From Alphaproteobacteria bacterium (GTDB lineage: Bacteria; Pseudomonadota; Alphaproteobacteria; Caulobacterales; Hyphomonadaceae), in the NCBI GenBank assembly GCA_016125405.1, contig WGLW01000047.1:1-33905 (forward strand): a stretch of 33,905 bases of DNA, in the 5' to 3' direction. Each line of letters starts with the position of its first letter. The stretch's first letter is position 1. Shown here in pieces: positions 8,415 to 16,018 of this stretch. The position numbers and the translations under genes are program-made. The notes beneath the pieces were generated by a model that saw nothing but the letters and a program-made list of their open reading frames with translations, had not been told where the DNA came from and did not search any database.

Positions 8415-8801
8415 TCAGGGCCGGATCGAAGCCAATTTGGCGAGGATGGCTTCTCCTGCCGGTCCGCCTTCGCCGCGGACGTCCTTGGCATGCAGAGCCA
8501 CAAGCGTCGACAGGTAGGCTTTGCACACCTGGACCATCCGCTCGTCGAGCGGGTCGGGCGCGCGCCGAAGGCTTTCCATTAGGGACCGGGCCACCTTGCC
8601 CAAGAGGTGATAGTTGAAGACGCCGGCCAATCCGGCAACGTCATGAATTGGCGCATAGACAAGTTCGCGGGCCAAGCTGTTCGGCGCGCTGCCGTTGACG
8701 GCAGTCTGAATGCGGGCGAGTTCGCCCTCGGCCTGTTTCCACCAGTCGGCGCGGGCTTCTTCCCATTCCGGTGTTGCTTGTGGATCGGCTGATGCAGACA
8801 T
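8415..8801 (-). CDS. Lone Hpt-like histidine phosphotransfer protein (putative)
   Basis: A 128-residue soluble, mainly helical protein. Residues about 45-75 read ELVYAPIHDVAGLAGVFNYH and then LLGKVARSLMESL, which matches the Hpt pattern: a candidate phospho-accepting histidine (H53), small residues one and two helical turns on, and an aromatic before the LxxxLxxxL helix. It resembles the divergent alphaproteobacterial Hpt proteins with HDxxGxxGxFxY. The helix that follows (RMVQVCKAYLSTLVALHAKD) completes a bundle. The ATG at 8801 is preferred to a longer frame because it begins a conventional short N terminus. It lies divergently next to an MHYT hybrid kinase whose receiver could donate phosphate to it. 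The assignment is by pattern only. Confidence 0.6.
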   Translation of the reverse strand: MSASADPQATPEWEEARADWWKQAEGELARIQTAVNGSAPNSLARELVYAPIHDVAGLAGVFNYHLLGKVARSLMESLRRAPDPLDERMVQVCKAYLSTLVALHAKDVRGEGGPAGEAILAKLASIRP

Positions 8802-8969
8802 GTTTTTCGAACCCCCGGTTAGTCGCACAACGCCGCCATGACGTTGAGCCCCGGTGTAAATCACGTCCAGGGTTTCCTGCACGTAAAGCCGGTCGCTCGA
8901 ATTCCATCCTGCCGGACAAAAACCCGGACGGCCCGTCTTGGCCCATGCTGGGGCAAATATCTTAACAAA

Positions 8970-9087
8970 CCTGAACGCGCCGCCGGGATTGGCGCCGGGC
9001 TTGCGTGTGTGGGAGCGAAACCGCCACAGGCGGCTTCCTCACGCATGGTGCTTCAGCCCCGCCCGGAAGGGTGGGGCATTTTCTTTT
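8970..9087 (+). ncRNA. Candidate small RNA or 5' attenuator with three stem-loops
   Basis: Three successive plus-strand hairpins occupy this gene-free stretch. Stem 1 pairs GCGCC (8977-8981) with GGCGC (8991-8995). Stem 2 is long and interrupted: TGCGTG (9002-9007) with CACGCA (9040-9045), GGGAG (9011-9015) with CTTCC (9034-9038, one G-U pair), and CCGCC (9021-9025) with GGCGG (9029-9033). Stem 3 is the intrinsic terminator at 9056-9077. No plus-strand gene lies upstream, so the terminator must end something that starts within the gap: either a free RNA of about 110-120 bases or a regulated leader of the kinase mRNA. The 5' end is a guess; a weak CTTGGC/TATCTT pair (8937-8942, 8958-8963, 15-base spacing) is the best promoter I can see. 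I recognise no known RNA family. Confidence 0.42.
9056..9087 (+). terminator. Intrinsic terminator, 9-bp stem, GGAA loop, T-rich tail
   Basis: GCCCCGCCC (9056-9064) pairs with GGGTGGGGC (9069-9077), with one G-U pair, around the tetraloop GGAA. It is followed directly by ATTTTCTTTT (9078-9087). This is the best rho-independent terminator in the window and reads on the plus strand, 122 bases before the MHYT kinase start, where no upstream plus-strand gene requires it. Confidence 0.8.
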
Positions 9088-9209
9088 AAGGCCGCTTTTC
9101 CGCGCGCGTGTCGAACGCTTCGCGAAGTCATCGCATCCGGTCGATCGGGCAGACCAAACCGTTTCCAGACGTCGCAGATTTTTTAACTCCTGTGGTGGAG
9201 GCTGGCCCG

Positions 9210-11264
9210 ATGAAGATTCTGGGTCTTTGCTTCGACTCAAGCGCCACCGGGGCGCCGCATGCCCATGATCCGGGCCTGGTGGCGTTGTCGTTTGGCGTTG
9301 CGGCGTTTGCGGCCTACTGCTCGCTCGACATGGCGGAACGGCTGCGCGTGTCTGGTTCGAGCAGCCGCTGGTTCTGGACAGGCATGAGCGGCCTCACCCT
9401 CGGGGCTGGCATCTGGTCGATGCACTTCATCGCCATGACGGCGTTTTCGACGCCTTTCACGCAGCGGTTTGGGCCGGATTTGACGCTCCTGTCGGGCCTG
9501 CTGGCTATTGGCGCCGTGGTGGCGGGGCTTGCGGTGATTGGGCGAAAGCCAAGTGTGGGCCGGTTCCTTGCCGCGGGCGTTATTGTCGGCGCGGGGGTGG
9601 TTTCGATGCACTATGTCGGCATGGCGGCGCTGCAAGTGCCCGGGCGGGTCGTCTATCGGCCGGACATGTTCGGCCTCTCCGTGGTCATCGCCCTGACCGC
9701 CGCCACCGTCGCCCTCTGGTTGTCCTGCACCGTCACCGGGACATGGCAAAAAATTGCAGCAGCGCTCGCGATGGCGATTGCGATCTGCGGCATGCACTAC
9801 GTGGCGATGGCCGGAACGACGCTGATTATCTCGCCGCTGGTTTCCGAGCACGGTCCCGCCGTGCCGCGATCGGTCATGGCTTCGCTTGTTGCAGTTGGCG
9901 TTTCCGGGCTCATTTTGACGGGATTGGTTCTGGCATTTCTCGACCGTCGCATGGAGGCGCAGGCGGTCAGGGAGGCCGAGAGCCTTCGACGTCTCAACGT
10001 TCAGTTAGACTGCGCGCGTCAGCAAGCTGAGTCCGCAGCCCTTGCGAAAGGGCAGTTCCTGGCAACCATGAGCCACGAGATTCGCACCCCGATGAACGGC
10101 GTTCTGGGCATGCTGGAAGCCGTTTTGCGATCATCCCTCGATGCTGACCAACGAGACCAGATCGTCACCGCCCGTGACTCGGCCGCCAGCCTTCTGCGAA
10201 TTCTCAATGACATACTCGACTATTCAAAGCTGGAAGCAGGGCAACTTGCTGTCGAGAAACTGTCCTTCAGCGTGAAAGAGATCGTGGACGAGGTGGTTTC
10301 AGTTCTCGCAGCCCAGGCGACAGAGAAATCCATCGAGTTGGGAACGTTCATATCTGATGACGTACCCGCGTGGCTGATGGGAGATGCAACCAGGCTGCGC
10401 CAGGTCCTGCTGAATCTGGCCAGCAACGCGATGAAGTTCACGCTCGAGGGCAGCGTCAAAATCGACGTTACCTATCTTGGGCCGGTTGGGCAGTTGCGGG
10501 TTGATGTCTCGGACACAGGCGTTGGCCTCACGGATGAATCCTGCTCGCGTCTATTTACCCGGTTCACGCAGGCCGACGCCTCAACCACACGACGATTTGG
10601 TGGAACCGGGCTCGGCCTCGCAATTAGTCGAGAACTTGTTGATCTCATGGGAGGCGATATCGGGGTCTCGTCCAGACTGGGGGAGGGCAGCCGATTCTGG
10701 TTCGTCATTCCGGCCGAAGAAGGCGATGAGCCGGACTTTTCGGGCACGGCCGCCCAGGGCGTCATTGCGAATGTGCCGGCAGGTCTTCGCATACTTGTGG
10801 CTGAAGATAATCTCGTGAACCAGAAGGTTCTCAAGGCGCTCATGGCAGGTCAGGGGCACGACCTCACCATGGTTGAAAACGGCGCGATGGCGGTCGAGGC
10901 CGTGCGAAACGGTGAGTTCGATGTCGTGCTGATGGATATTTCGATGCCGGTCATGGACGGTCCCGCCGCGACCCGTGCAATCCGGTTGCTTGACGGCGCG
11001 AAGGCTGAATTGCCGATTATTGCGCTTACAGCGAATGCGATGGCGGGCGATCGGGAAGTCTATTTGGCTGCCGGAATGTCTGATTATGTCTCCAAGCCGA
11101 TAAATCTCGAGGATTTGCTCGTCGCGATCGCCCGCCAGACGGGGTGTCCCGGTTCTGTTCCCGTGCGCGCGCGCGGCGACACCGACGAAAGCGGAGCGGC
11201 ATCGGAAGCTGCCGCCGCGTCGGTCGCGGAGGACCTCGATGAACTGTTGGCAGGTTTCGCCTGA
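9210..11264 (+). CDS. MHYT-domain membrane hybrid histidine kinase with C-terminal receiver
   Basis: A 684-residue sensor kinase. The N terminus is a seven-helix MHYT domain with its three signature repeats SMHFIAM (M71), SMHYVGM (M133) and GMHYVAM (M195); the family is proposed to sense O2, CO or NO through metal bound by these residues. A coiled-coil linker (about 250-285) leads to HisKA with SHEIRTP (H289), then HATPase with N402/N406, DTGVGL (D435) and GGTGLGL (464 on). A receiver follows with E532/D533, phospho-acceptor D576 in LMDISMPVMDG and K629. The tail is Ala-rich and ends in DLDELLAGFA. The ATG at 9210 is supported by GGAGG 8 bases upstream. MHYT domains are best known on GGDEF/EAL proteins; here the output is a phosphorelay kinase. 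Confidence 0.93.
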   Translation: MKILGLCFDSSATGAPHAHDPGLVALSFGVAAFAAYCSLDMAERLRVSGSSSRWFWTGMSGLTLGAGIWSMHFIAMTAFSTPFTQRFGPDLTLLSGLLAIGAVVAGLAVIGRKPSVGRFLAAGVIVGAGVVSMHYVGMAALQVPGRVVYRPDMFGLSVVIALTAATVALWLSCTVTGTWQKIAAALAMAIAICGMHYVAMAGTTLIISPLVSEHGPAVPRSVMASLVAVGVSGLILTGLVLAFLDRRMEAQAVREAESLRRLNVQLDCARQQAESAALAKGQFLATMSHEIRTPMNGVLGMLEAVLRSSLDADQRDQIVTARDSAASLLRILNDILDYSKLEAGQLAVEKLSFSVKEIVDEVVSVLAAQATEKSIELGTFISDDVPAWLMGDATRLRQVLLNLASNAMKFTLEGSVKIDVTYLGPVGQLRVDVSDTGVGLTDESCSRLFTRFTQADASTTRRFGGTGLGLAISRELVDLMGGDIGVSSRLGEGSRFWFVIPAEEGDEPDFSGTAAQGVIANVPAGLRILVAEDNLVNQKVLKALMAGQGHDLTMVENGAMAVEAVRNGEFDVVLMDISMPVMDGPAATRAIRLLDGAKAELPIIALTANAMAGDREVYLAAGMSDYVSKPINLEDLLVAIARQTGCPGSVPVRARGDTDESGAASEAAAASVAEDLDELLAGFA

Positions 11265-11288
11265 GACGATGTCCGCGAATAGGCAGAC

Positions 11289-12317
11289 TTAGCTCAATCG
11301 AGGCGCCAGGGCCCCGCGATTGAGCAGGAGTTCGGCGATCTGAACGGCGTTGAGAGCTGCTCCCTTTCTTAGATTGTCGGAGACCACCCAAAGTGCGAGG
11401 CCGTTTTCAACTGAGCGGTCCTCGCGGATGCGGCTGACATACGTCGCCCATTCGCCAACGCATTCGACCGGCGTGACGTAACCTTCGTCTTCCCGCTTAT
11501 CGACGACCACCACACCTGGCGCCTCACGAAGGATGCGTCGCGCGTCCTGTGCTGAAAGGGGTTGGGCCAGCTCGATATGCACTGCCTCGGAATGCCCTAC
11601 GAACACCGGTACGCGTACGCAGGTTACCGACAGCTGGATGTCCGGATCGAGAATCTTCTGGGTTTCGACCCGCATCTTCCATTCTTCCTTGGTCGAACCG
11701 TCCTCCATGAAGTCGTCGATATGCGGGATGACGTTGAAGGCGATCTGCTTGGTGAATTTCTTGGGCTCCACCGACTGGTTGACAAAGATGCCTTTGGTTT
11801 GGCTCCACAGTTCGTCCATCCCCTCGCGTCCGGCGCCAGAGGTCGACTGGTAGGTTGCGACCACCGCACGTTCGATTCCCGCCGCATCGTGCAACGGCTT
11901 CAGGGCGACAACCAGCTGGGCGGTTGAGCAGTTCGGGTTCGCGATTATGTTTTTCGCCTTGTAGCCCACGACGGCGTCGGCGTTGACCTCCGGCACCACC
12001 AGAGGGACATTCGGATCCATCCGCCAGGCGGATGAATTGTCGATAACGATGCAGCCGGAGGCCGCGATTTTCGGAGCCCACTCCCGGGCTACTTTTGCGC
12101 CTGCAGACATCAAACAGAGCTGGATATTCGACCAGTCGAAATTCTCGATGTCCCGCACTTTCAGCTCGTGATCGCCATAGCTCACTTCCTTTCCGAGCGA
12201 ACGCCGCGTCGCGACCGCGAACACTTCGTCTGCAGGAAAATCGCGCTCCGCCAGCACGTTGAGCATTTCCCCCCCAACCGTGCCCGTCGCTCCCACCACC
12301 GCGATGCGCAGAACCAT
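11289..12317 (-). CDS. asd: Aspartate-semialdehyde dehydrogenase
   Basis: A 342-residue Asd that reduces aspartyl phosphate to aspartate semialdehyde with NADPH in the lysine/threonine/methionine branch. The NADP-binding loop is VVGATGTVGGEML (residues 7-19); the catalytic cysteine is C130 in NPNCSTAQ; QSTSGAGREG and the later VGHSEAVHIEL carry the substrate and general-base region. The start at 12317 has AGGAGA about 7 bases upstream and matches the family N terminus; the longer open frame to 12461 is not protein-like. It is convergent with the MHYT kinase (24 bases apart) and divergent from an NTF2-like gene. Confidence 0.95.
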   Translation of the reverse strand: MVLRIAVVGATGTVGGEMLNVLAERDFPADEVFAVATRRSLGKEVSYGDHELKVRDIENFDWSNIQLCLMSAGAKVAREWAPKIAASGCIVIDNSSAWRMDPNVPLVVPEVNADAVVGYKAKNIIANPNCSTAQLVVALKPLHDAAGIERAVVATYQSTSGAGREGMDELWSQTKGIFVNQSVEPKKFTKQIAFNVIPHIDDFMEDGSTKEEWKMRVETQKILDPDIQLSVTCVRVPVFVGHSEAVHIELAQPLSAQDARRILREAPGVVVVDKREDEGYVTPVECVGEWATYVSRIREDRSVENGLALWVVSDNLRKGAALNAVQIAELLLNRGALAPRLS

Positions 12318-12537
12318 GCCGGTCTCCTGTTTTGGTGCGCCTGCTGTTCGCCGCGCTGTCGCCACAATCTGACGAAGTCTTGAAAGGGGATTCCCGGCGC
12401 GACCACTCGCCTCAGCTTGCCGGTCGTCGCCAGCGCGTATTAAGTGGCTTTCAGTAAGCAAATTTCGCCAGCGGGCATAGTCCTTCCCGTCCGTAGCAAC
12501 CCGGGCCTCAAGAGCCCAGGCAGGAGATGACCAGACG

Positions 12538-12915
12538 ATGGCGGACGTTGGCGAACTCGTCAGGCGCTATGTGGACCGGTACAATTCGAACGATGTTGAG
12601 GGCATGCTGGATTGCTGCTCGGACAGCGTCGTGTTCGAGACGGTGACCAATCCGGGCGGTTCGATCAAGCTCAACGGCAAGGACGAAATGCGCGAAGTGC
12701 TTGTCGCCACGACCCAGGCGTTTCGTGAGCGGAGGCATCAGCTGGTGGGCATTATCGTCGATGGCAACCGCGCTGCGGCCGAGACCATATTTTCTGGCAT
12801 TGCGGCGGCTGAGCTTGGCGAGCACGTCCGTTCCGGCGATCACATTTCGATCCGCGGGGCTACGATTTTCGAAACACGGGACGGGCGGCTGGAGCGCATA
12901 TGCGACTACAGCTAA
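12538..12915 (+). CDS. NTF2/SnoaL-like protein
   Basis: A 125-residue one-domain protein with the opening helix pattern ELVRRYVDRYNSNDVEGML and the cone-shaped beta sheet expected of SnoaL-like proteins (later GKDEMREVL and IFETRDGRLERICDY). The family includes isomerases, cyclases and non-catalytic ligand-binding proteins, and no specific substrate can be inferred. An AGGAGA lies at 12522-12527, 10 bases before the ATG. It is divergent from asd, with 220 bases between the starts. Confidence 0.8.
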   Translation: MADVGELVRRYVDRYNSNDVEGMLDCCSDSVVFETVTNPGGSIKLNGKDEMREVLVATTQAFRERRHQLVGIIVDGNRAAAETIFSGIAAAELGEHVRSGDHISIRGATIFETRDGRLERICDYS

Positions 12916-12937
12916 GGGCCGTTTGTGGACGCTCAGT

Positions 12938-12949
12938 TGTCACATGACA
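12938..12949. promoter_or_regulatory. 12-base inverted repeat upstream of a lipoprotein gene
   Basis: TGTCA-CA-TGACA is a perfect inverted repeat in the 59-base gap before the lipoprotein gene at 12975. It could be an operator; it is short enough to be chance. Confidence 0.2.
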
Positions 12950-12974
12950 CGAATGGCAAAGGCGGAGGGACGAA

Positions 12975-13496
12975 ATGGGCCATCGCGCGTCACACTTTTT
13001 GGCCTTAGCGGTCGGCTTGGCCTTTCTGGTGGGGTGCGCCAGTTCCGGCGGATCTGCTTCGTCTGACCGGACTGCCGTCTCCTGGCGCAAGGTCACCCAG
13101 GTCGATAACCGCTTCGCGGTGTTCATAAACGAGCCAGGCGCGCCGAGGGATGGTGATCTGGTTACGTTCCGTCTTGCTTATGTCTATGCCCCCGGGGAAG
13201 TGCGGTTCAACGACAGGGTCGTCGGGTGGCAGGAATATTCTGCCATGACAATCAATTGTGCGACTCATGAAGTGCGCCCCGGGCCGCGCATGCGGTACGA
13301 GCCAGACGGCGCCGTCATGCTCTCCGACGACAATCAGGAATTTGGCGAAATCAATCCATCGACGGCAGCAGATGATGCGGCTCGGGTTCGATGCGTCGGC
13401 GAAACGTCCGGCGATGCCGTACGGATTCCCAACGGACCGAAATGGATGGACATAGCGCGCAAGCATCTCACGGAGGCGGCGCCTGCGGCCCAATAG
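12975..13496 (+). CDS. Lipoprotein with a surface-adhesin-E-like domain (paralogue of the next gene)
   Basis: A 173-residue lipoprotein: a hydrophobic signal then lipobox LVGC with the acylated cysteine at C21. Residues about 35-110 read VSWRKVTQVDNRFAVFINEP, a strand pattern ending in TINCATHE with a conserved cysteine. This W..v....ryv.fi......R....Y form loosely recalls surface-adhesin protein E domains, but I cannot confirm it. The gene at 13616 is a clear paralogue (WRK.xQV..R.A.FIN.PG in both), so the pair arose by tandem duplication. The second copy has lost the lipobox. A GGAGGGACGA site precedes the ATG. Confidence 0.78.
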   Translation: MGHRASHFLALAVGLAFLVGCASSGGSASSDRTAVSWRKVTQVDNRFAVFINEPGAPRDGDLVTFRLAYVYAPGEVRFNDRVVGWQEYSAMTINCATHEVRPGPRMRYEPDGAVMLSDDNQEFGEINPSTAADDAARVRCVGETSGDAVRIPNGPKWMDIARKHLTEAAPAAQ

Positions 13497-13615
13497 GCCT
13501 TTATCAAGATCGCGGCGTACGCTGCCTGCGGCGAAAACAGCCGTTTCGGCGCAAAGCGGTTGAGATCGTCTCTCGAACGTCGCATGATTCCTCACCGGTA
13601 CTTTTCGGGAGATGA

Positions 13616-14128
13616 ATGATGCGGAATGGCGCCCGCGCCGCGCTGGCCGTTCTGGCTGTAGGACTTGGACTTTGTGGCGCTGCGGTCGCGTCCGACCCGA
13701 CCACGCGTACGTGGCGCAAATTGGCGCAGGTCGAAGATCGGTACGCCACATTCATCAACCAGCCGGGCGTCGCCAAAAAGGGCGACGAGTACACTGTCCG
13801 CCTCGTTGTTCTTTACAAACCGGGAGCCGAAGTCGTCGGCGGCAAGAGTGTCGCCTGGGATGAGTATCCGGCCCTGACCGTGAATTGCATGATGATCAAG
13901 GCCAAGCGCGGGGTCCGCATCCGGCATGCGGTGGATGGCTCGGTCATCGCCCGGGATGACGATGAGACGGCGCGTTTGATCGATGGCGGCTCGAACGAAG
14001 ACGATATCGCGAAGGCCAAATGCGATAACCAGTATTCTGGCAAGACGTTTGAATTTCGTGATGGTTCGAGCTGGATGAAAGCAGCGCGAGAGAACATGGC
14101 GTACGTCGCCCGCCGCGCGCCAAAATAG
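13616..14128 (+). CDS. Secreted paralogue of the upstream lipoprotein
   Basis: A 170-residue protein with a Sec signal peptide (AALAVLAVGLGLCGAAVA, likely cleaved near residue 25) and no lipobox in the right place. The mature part starts TRTWRKLAQVEDRYATFINQ and ends its first half in VNCMMIKAK, matching the upstream lipoprotein segment by segment. It contains two further Cys-free acidic stretches and a second cysteine in AKCDNQ. Two ATG codons stand in tandem (13616 and 13619); GGGAGA at 13608-13613 fits the second better. Function is unknown; both products should act in or on the envelope. Confidence 0.75.
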   Translation: MMRNGARAALAVLAVGLGLCGAAVASDPTTRTWRKLAQVEDRYATFINQPGVAKKGDEYTVRLVVLYKPGAEVVGGKSVAWDEYPALTVNCMMIKAKRGVRIRHAVDGSVIARDDDETARLIDGGSNEDDIAKAKCDNQYSGKTFEFRDGSSWMKAARENMAYVARRAPK

Positions 14129-14138
14129 TCCCGGCCCG

Positions 14139-14597
14139 TCAGGTCAGATGTAGCTTCATCCCGACATGGCTGGCGATGAAGCCCATCCGCTTCCAGAACC
14201 GGTGAGCGTCTGCCCGCGAGTTCGAGGAGGTCAGGACGATCTGACCGCAGCCTGAACTTCGCGCGACATCGATGGCGTAGCGCACCAAAAAGGTTCCAGC
14301 GCTTCTGTTCTGGAATTCGGGTGCGACATGAACGGATTCGAAAATCGCGCGTCTTTGCCCGACATAGGACAGGTGAGGGATCATGGTCAGCTGCAGGCTG
14401 CCCGCGACGACGCCATTGGATTCGACCACGATGATCTGGGTGAAACCAGATCCGATAATTTCGGACAGGGCGTCTGCGTAGGGTGCCGGCAGGGGGTCGG
14501 TCAGTTTCTCGCGCGAGCGGCCAAGATCATCGTCCGCCAGCAAACGCACCAGATCGGCCAGATCGGACTTTCGGGCGGTTCGGCAGGAATACGTCAT
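14139..14597 (-). CDS. GNAT-family N-acetyltransferase
   Basis: A 152-residue single GNAT domain: N-terminal strand CRTARKSDLADLVRLL, central FESVHVAPEFQNRSAGTFLV with the acetyl-CoA pyrophosphate loop in a degenerate form, and the C-terminal NSRADAHRFWKRMGF that forms the family's closing helix and strand. The substrate is unknown; length and C-terminal F-W-K-R-M-G-F resemble small-molecule or antibiotic/amino-acid acetyltransferases. The open frame begins with TTG two codons earlier; I prefer the ATG at 14597. The stop lies 10 bases from that of the convergent secreted protein gene. Confidence 0.85.
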   Translation of the reverse strand: MTYSCRTARKSDLADLVRLLADDDLGRSREKLTDPLPAPYADALSEIIGSGFTQIIVVESNGVVAGSLQLTMIPHLSYVGQRRAIFESVHVAPEFQNRSAGTFLVRYAIDVARSSGCGQIVLTSSNSRADAHRFWKRMGFIASHVGMKLHLT

Positions 14598-14652
14598 TCC
14601 CAAGCCCTTTTTCTCAGACGGAACTTCCGCTGCAGTGAAGCGCTAGTCCGAC

Positions 14653-14805
14653 ATGAAACATGTCGATCATCATATCGAATTGTCACCCGAAGAAGCGCGA
14701 CAAGGCCAGATCATACTGGACAAGCCACTTCTGGTTGCGATTTTCGTGGCCGGGTTGGCGGCCTTGTCTTGCGCGGCCTTTCTGTTGACAGCGGTCGCTG
14801 GCTAG
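14653..14805 (+). CDS. 50-residue single-pass membrane protein
   Basis: A short plus-strand frame encodes 50 residues: a polar N terminus with two histidine-rich turns and ELSPEEARQGQ, then one hydrophobic helix (about residues 26-48, PLLVAIFVAGLAALSCAAFLL) ending at TAG. The sharp split between a charged head with an EEARQG motif and a clean membrane helix is protein-like and recalls small alphaproteobacterial tail-anchored proteins with similar S-x-E-E-A-R-x-G heads. No good ribosome-binding site is seen. It fills the gap between GNAT and leuB, and its stop overlaps the leuB stop in the shared word CTAG (14802-14805). Confidence 0.55.
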   Translation: MKHVDHHIELSPEEARQGQIILDKPLLVAIFVAGLAALSCAAFLLTAVAG

Positions 14806-15884
14806 AGGTGTTTAAGGATCGCGTCAGTCATCTGACGCGTCGTTAGATTGCCGCCAAGGTCAGCTGTTCGAGCGCCGGATGAAAGTGCGGCATCGACGGC
14901 TTTCCAGACGCGGTCAGCCGCTTCGGGCCTGTTCAGGCTCCAGCGTAACGCCATTTCGAGCGACAGGATGGCGGCGCATGGGTTGGCGAGGCCTTTGCCG
15001 GCGATGTCCGGGGCGGATCCGTGCACAGGCTCATAAAGCCCCGGCACGCCCGGTTCACCCAGGGAAGCTGACGGCAGCATCCCAATCGAGCCGGTGAGCA
15101 TGGACGCCTCGTCCGAGAGGATGTCGCCGAAGAGATTGTCTGCGAGCAGAACGTTGATGTCCTTCGGCGCCTTGACCAGGTGCATCGCCGCGGCATCGGC
15201 GAGCATGTGGTCCAGCCGAACGTCGGAATACTGTTCCTTGTGAAGGCGGGTAACTTCCTCCCGCCACAGCACGCCGGTTTCCATCACGTTGGATTTTTCG
15301 CAAGACAGAACACCAGGGAACTTGCCGCTGGTGCGCTTCCGGCCTCGCGCGAGTTCGAAGGCGCGAGCCGCTACACGGCGGATTTCTCCGGTCGTGTAGC
15401 TTTGCGTATCGACCGCCCTGCGTTCTCCGCCGACGGTCTCTATCATCTTGGGCTGGCCGAAGTAGACGCCGGACGTCAGCTCTCTCACAATCAGGATATC
15501 GAGACCTTCGACGAGTTCCGTCCGGAGCGCCGAGGCCGCGGCAAGGGCTGGAAAGCAGTAGGCGGGGCGCAGGTTGGCATAGACGTCTAGGCCTTTGCGC
15601 ATCCCCAGAAGGCCGGCCTCGGGACGCTTGTCGCGTGGAACATTGTCCCACTTCGGGCCCCCGACTGCGCCCATCAGGATGGCGTCGCATTCCTTGGCCC
15701 GGGCGAGGGTGGCGGCGGTCATCGGTTCGCCATGGGCGTCATAGCTGGCGCCGCCCAGAAGACCGTCTTCAAGCGCGAGGTCCGGAGCCACGATCTCCGC
15801 AACCCTTCGAGCCTCTGCGGTAACTTCAGGGCCGATGCCGTCGCCCGGAAGCAGCAGCAGGGTTTGGGAATTGGGCTGTACCAT
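14802..15884 (-). CDS. leuB: 3-isopropylmalate dehydrogenase
   Basis: A 360-residue LeuB, the usual length, oxidising and decarboxylating 3-isopropylmalate in leucine synthesis. LLLLPGDGIGPEV opens the Rossmann-like fold; AVGGPKWD, then RPEAGLLGMRKGLDVYANLRP with the substrate arginines, VRELTSGVYFGQP, and DNLFGDILSDEASML with the metal aspartates are all present; EPVHGSAPDIAGKG binds NAD. The start at MVQPNSQ (15884) fits the family and is preferred to a 39-residue longer frame. It is the last of three leucine genes on this strand, 1.4 kb from leuD and 13 kb from leuC. It is divergent from the channel-like gene. Confidence 0.96.
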   Translation of the reverse strand: MVQPNSQTLLLLPGDGIGPEVTAEARRVAEIVAPDLALEDGLLGGASYDAHGEPMTAATLARAKECDAILMGAVGGPKWDNVPRDKRPEAGLLGMRKGLDVYANLRPAYCFPALAAASALRTELVEGLDILIVRELTSGVYFGQPKMIETVGGERRAVDTQSYTTGEIRRVAARAFELARGRKRTSGKFPGVLSCEKSNVMETGVLWREEVTRLHKEQYSDVRLDHMLADAAAMHLVKAPKDINVLLADNLFGDILSDEASMLTGSIGMLPSASLGEPGVPGLYEPVHGSAPDIAGKGLANPCAAILSLEMALRWSLNRPEAADRVWKAVDAALSSGARTADLGGNLTTRQMTDAILKHL

Positions 15885-16018
15885 GGCGCTTGTTCCGCGG
15901 TGCGTGTGTCGGTGGCCGGGTCTTAGAGCCTTTCTGCCTGAGTGAAAACCACTGCTCGATTGCCCATTGCCGTCTCCCGGCGGATAATGAGGTGGGGACA
16001 AATAGGGGAGCGCAGGGC

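Larger units (their letters stand above)
8802..9209. promoter_or_regulatory. 408-base divergent gap between the Hpt-like gene and the MHYT kinase
   Basis: This gene-free stretch separates two divergent signalling genes. Its left part (8802-8960) shows no clear motif. Its middle (about 8970-9087) is dense in inverted repeats and ends with a strong plus-strand intrinsic terminator, listed separately. Its right part (9088-9209) is the immediate leader of the kinase gene, with a 10-base palindrome CTTCGCGAAG at 9118-9127 and the ribosome-binding site GGAGG at 9197-9201. Small open frames here have no protein-like character. Confidence 0.5.

Noticed and set aside
9056-9077. Bacterial signal recognition particle RNA
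   Set aside because: The GGAA loop drew attention, but the conserved internal loops of SRP RNA around GTCCGGAAGGAAGCAGCC are missing.
8838-9089. 83-residue plus-strand frame through the hairpin region
   Set aside because: It ends inside the terminator, has no ribosome-binding site and reads as random sequence; an RNA is a better explanation.
9237-9851. 204-residue minus-strand frame opposite the MHYT domain
   Set aside because: His/Arg-rich shadow translation of hydrophobic helices; no family.
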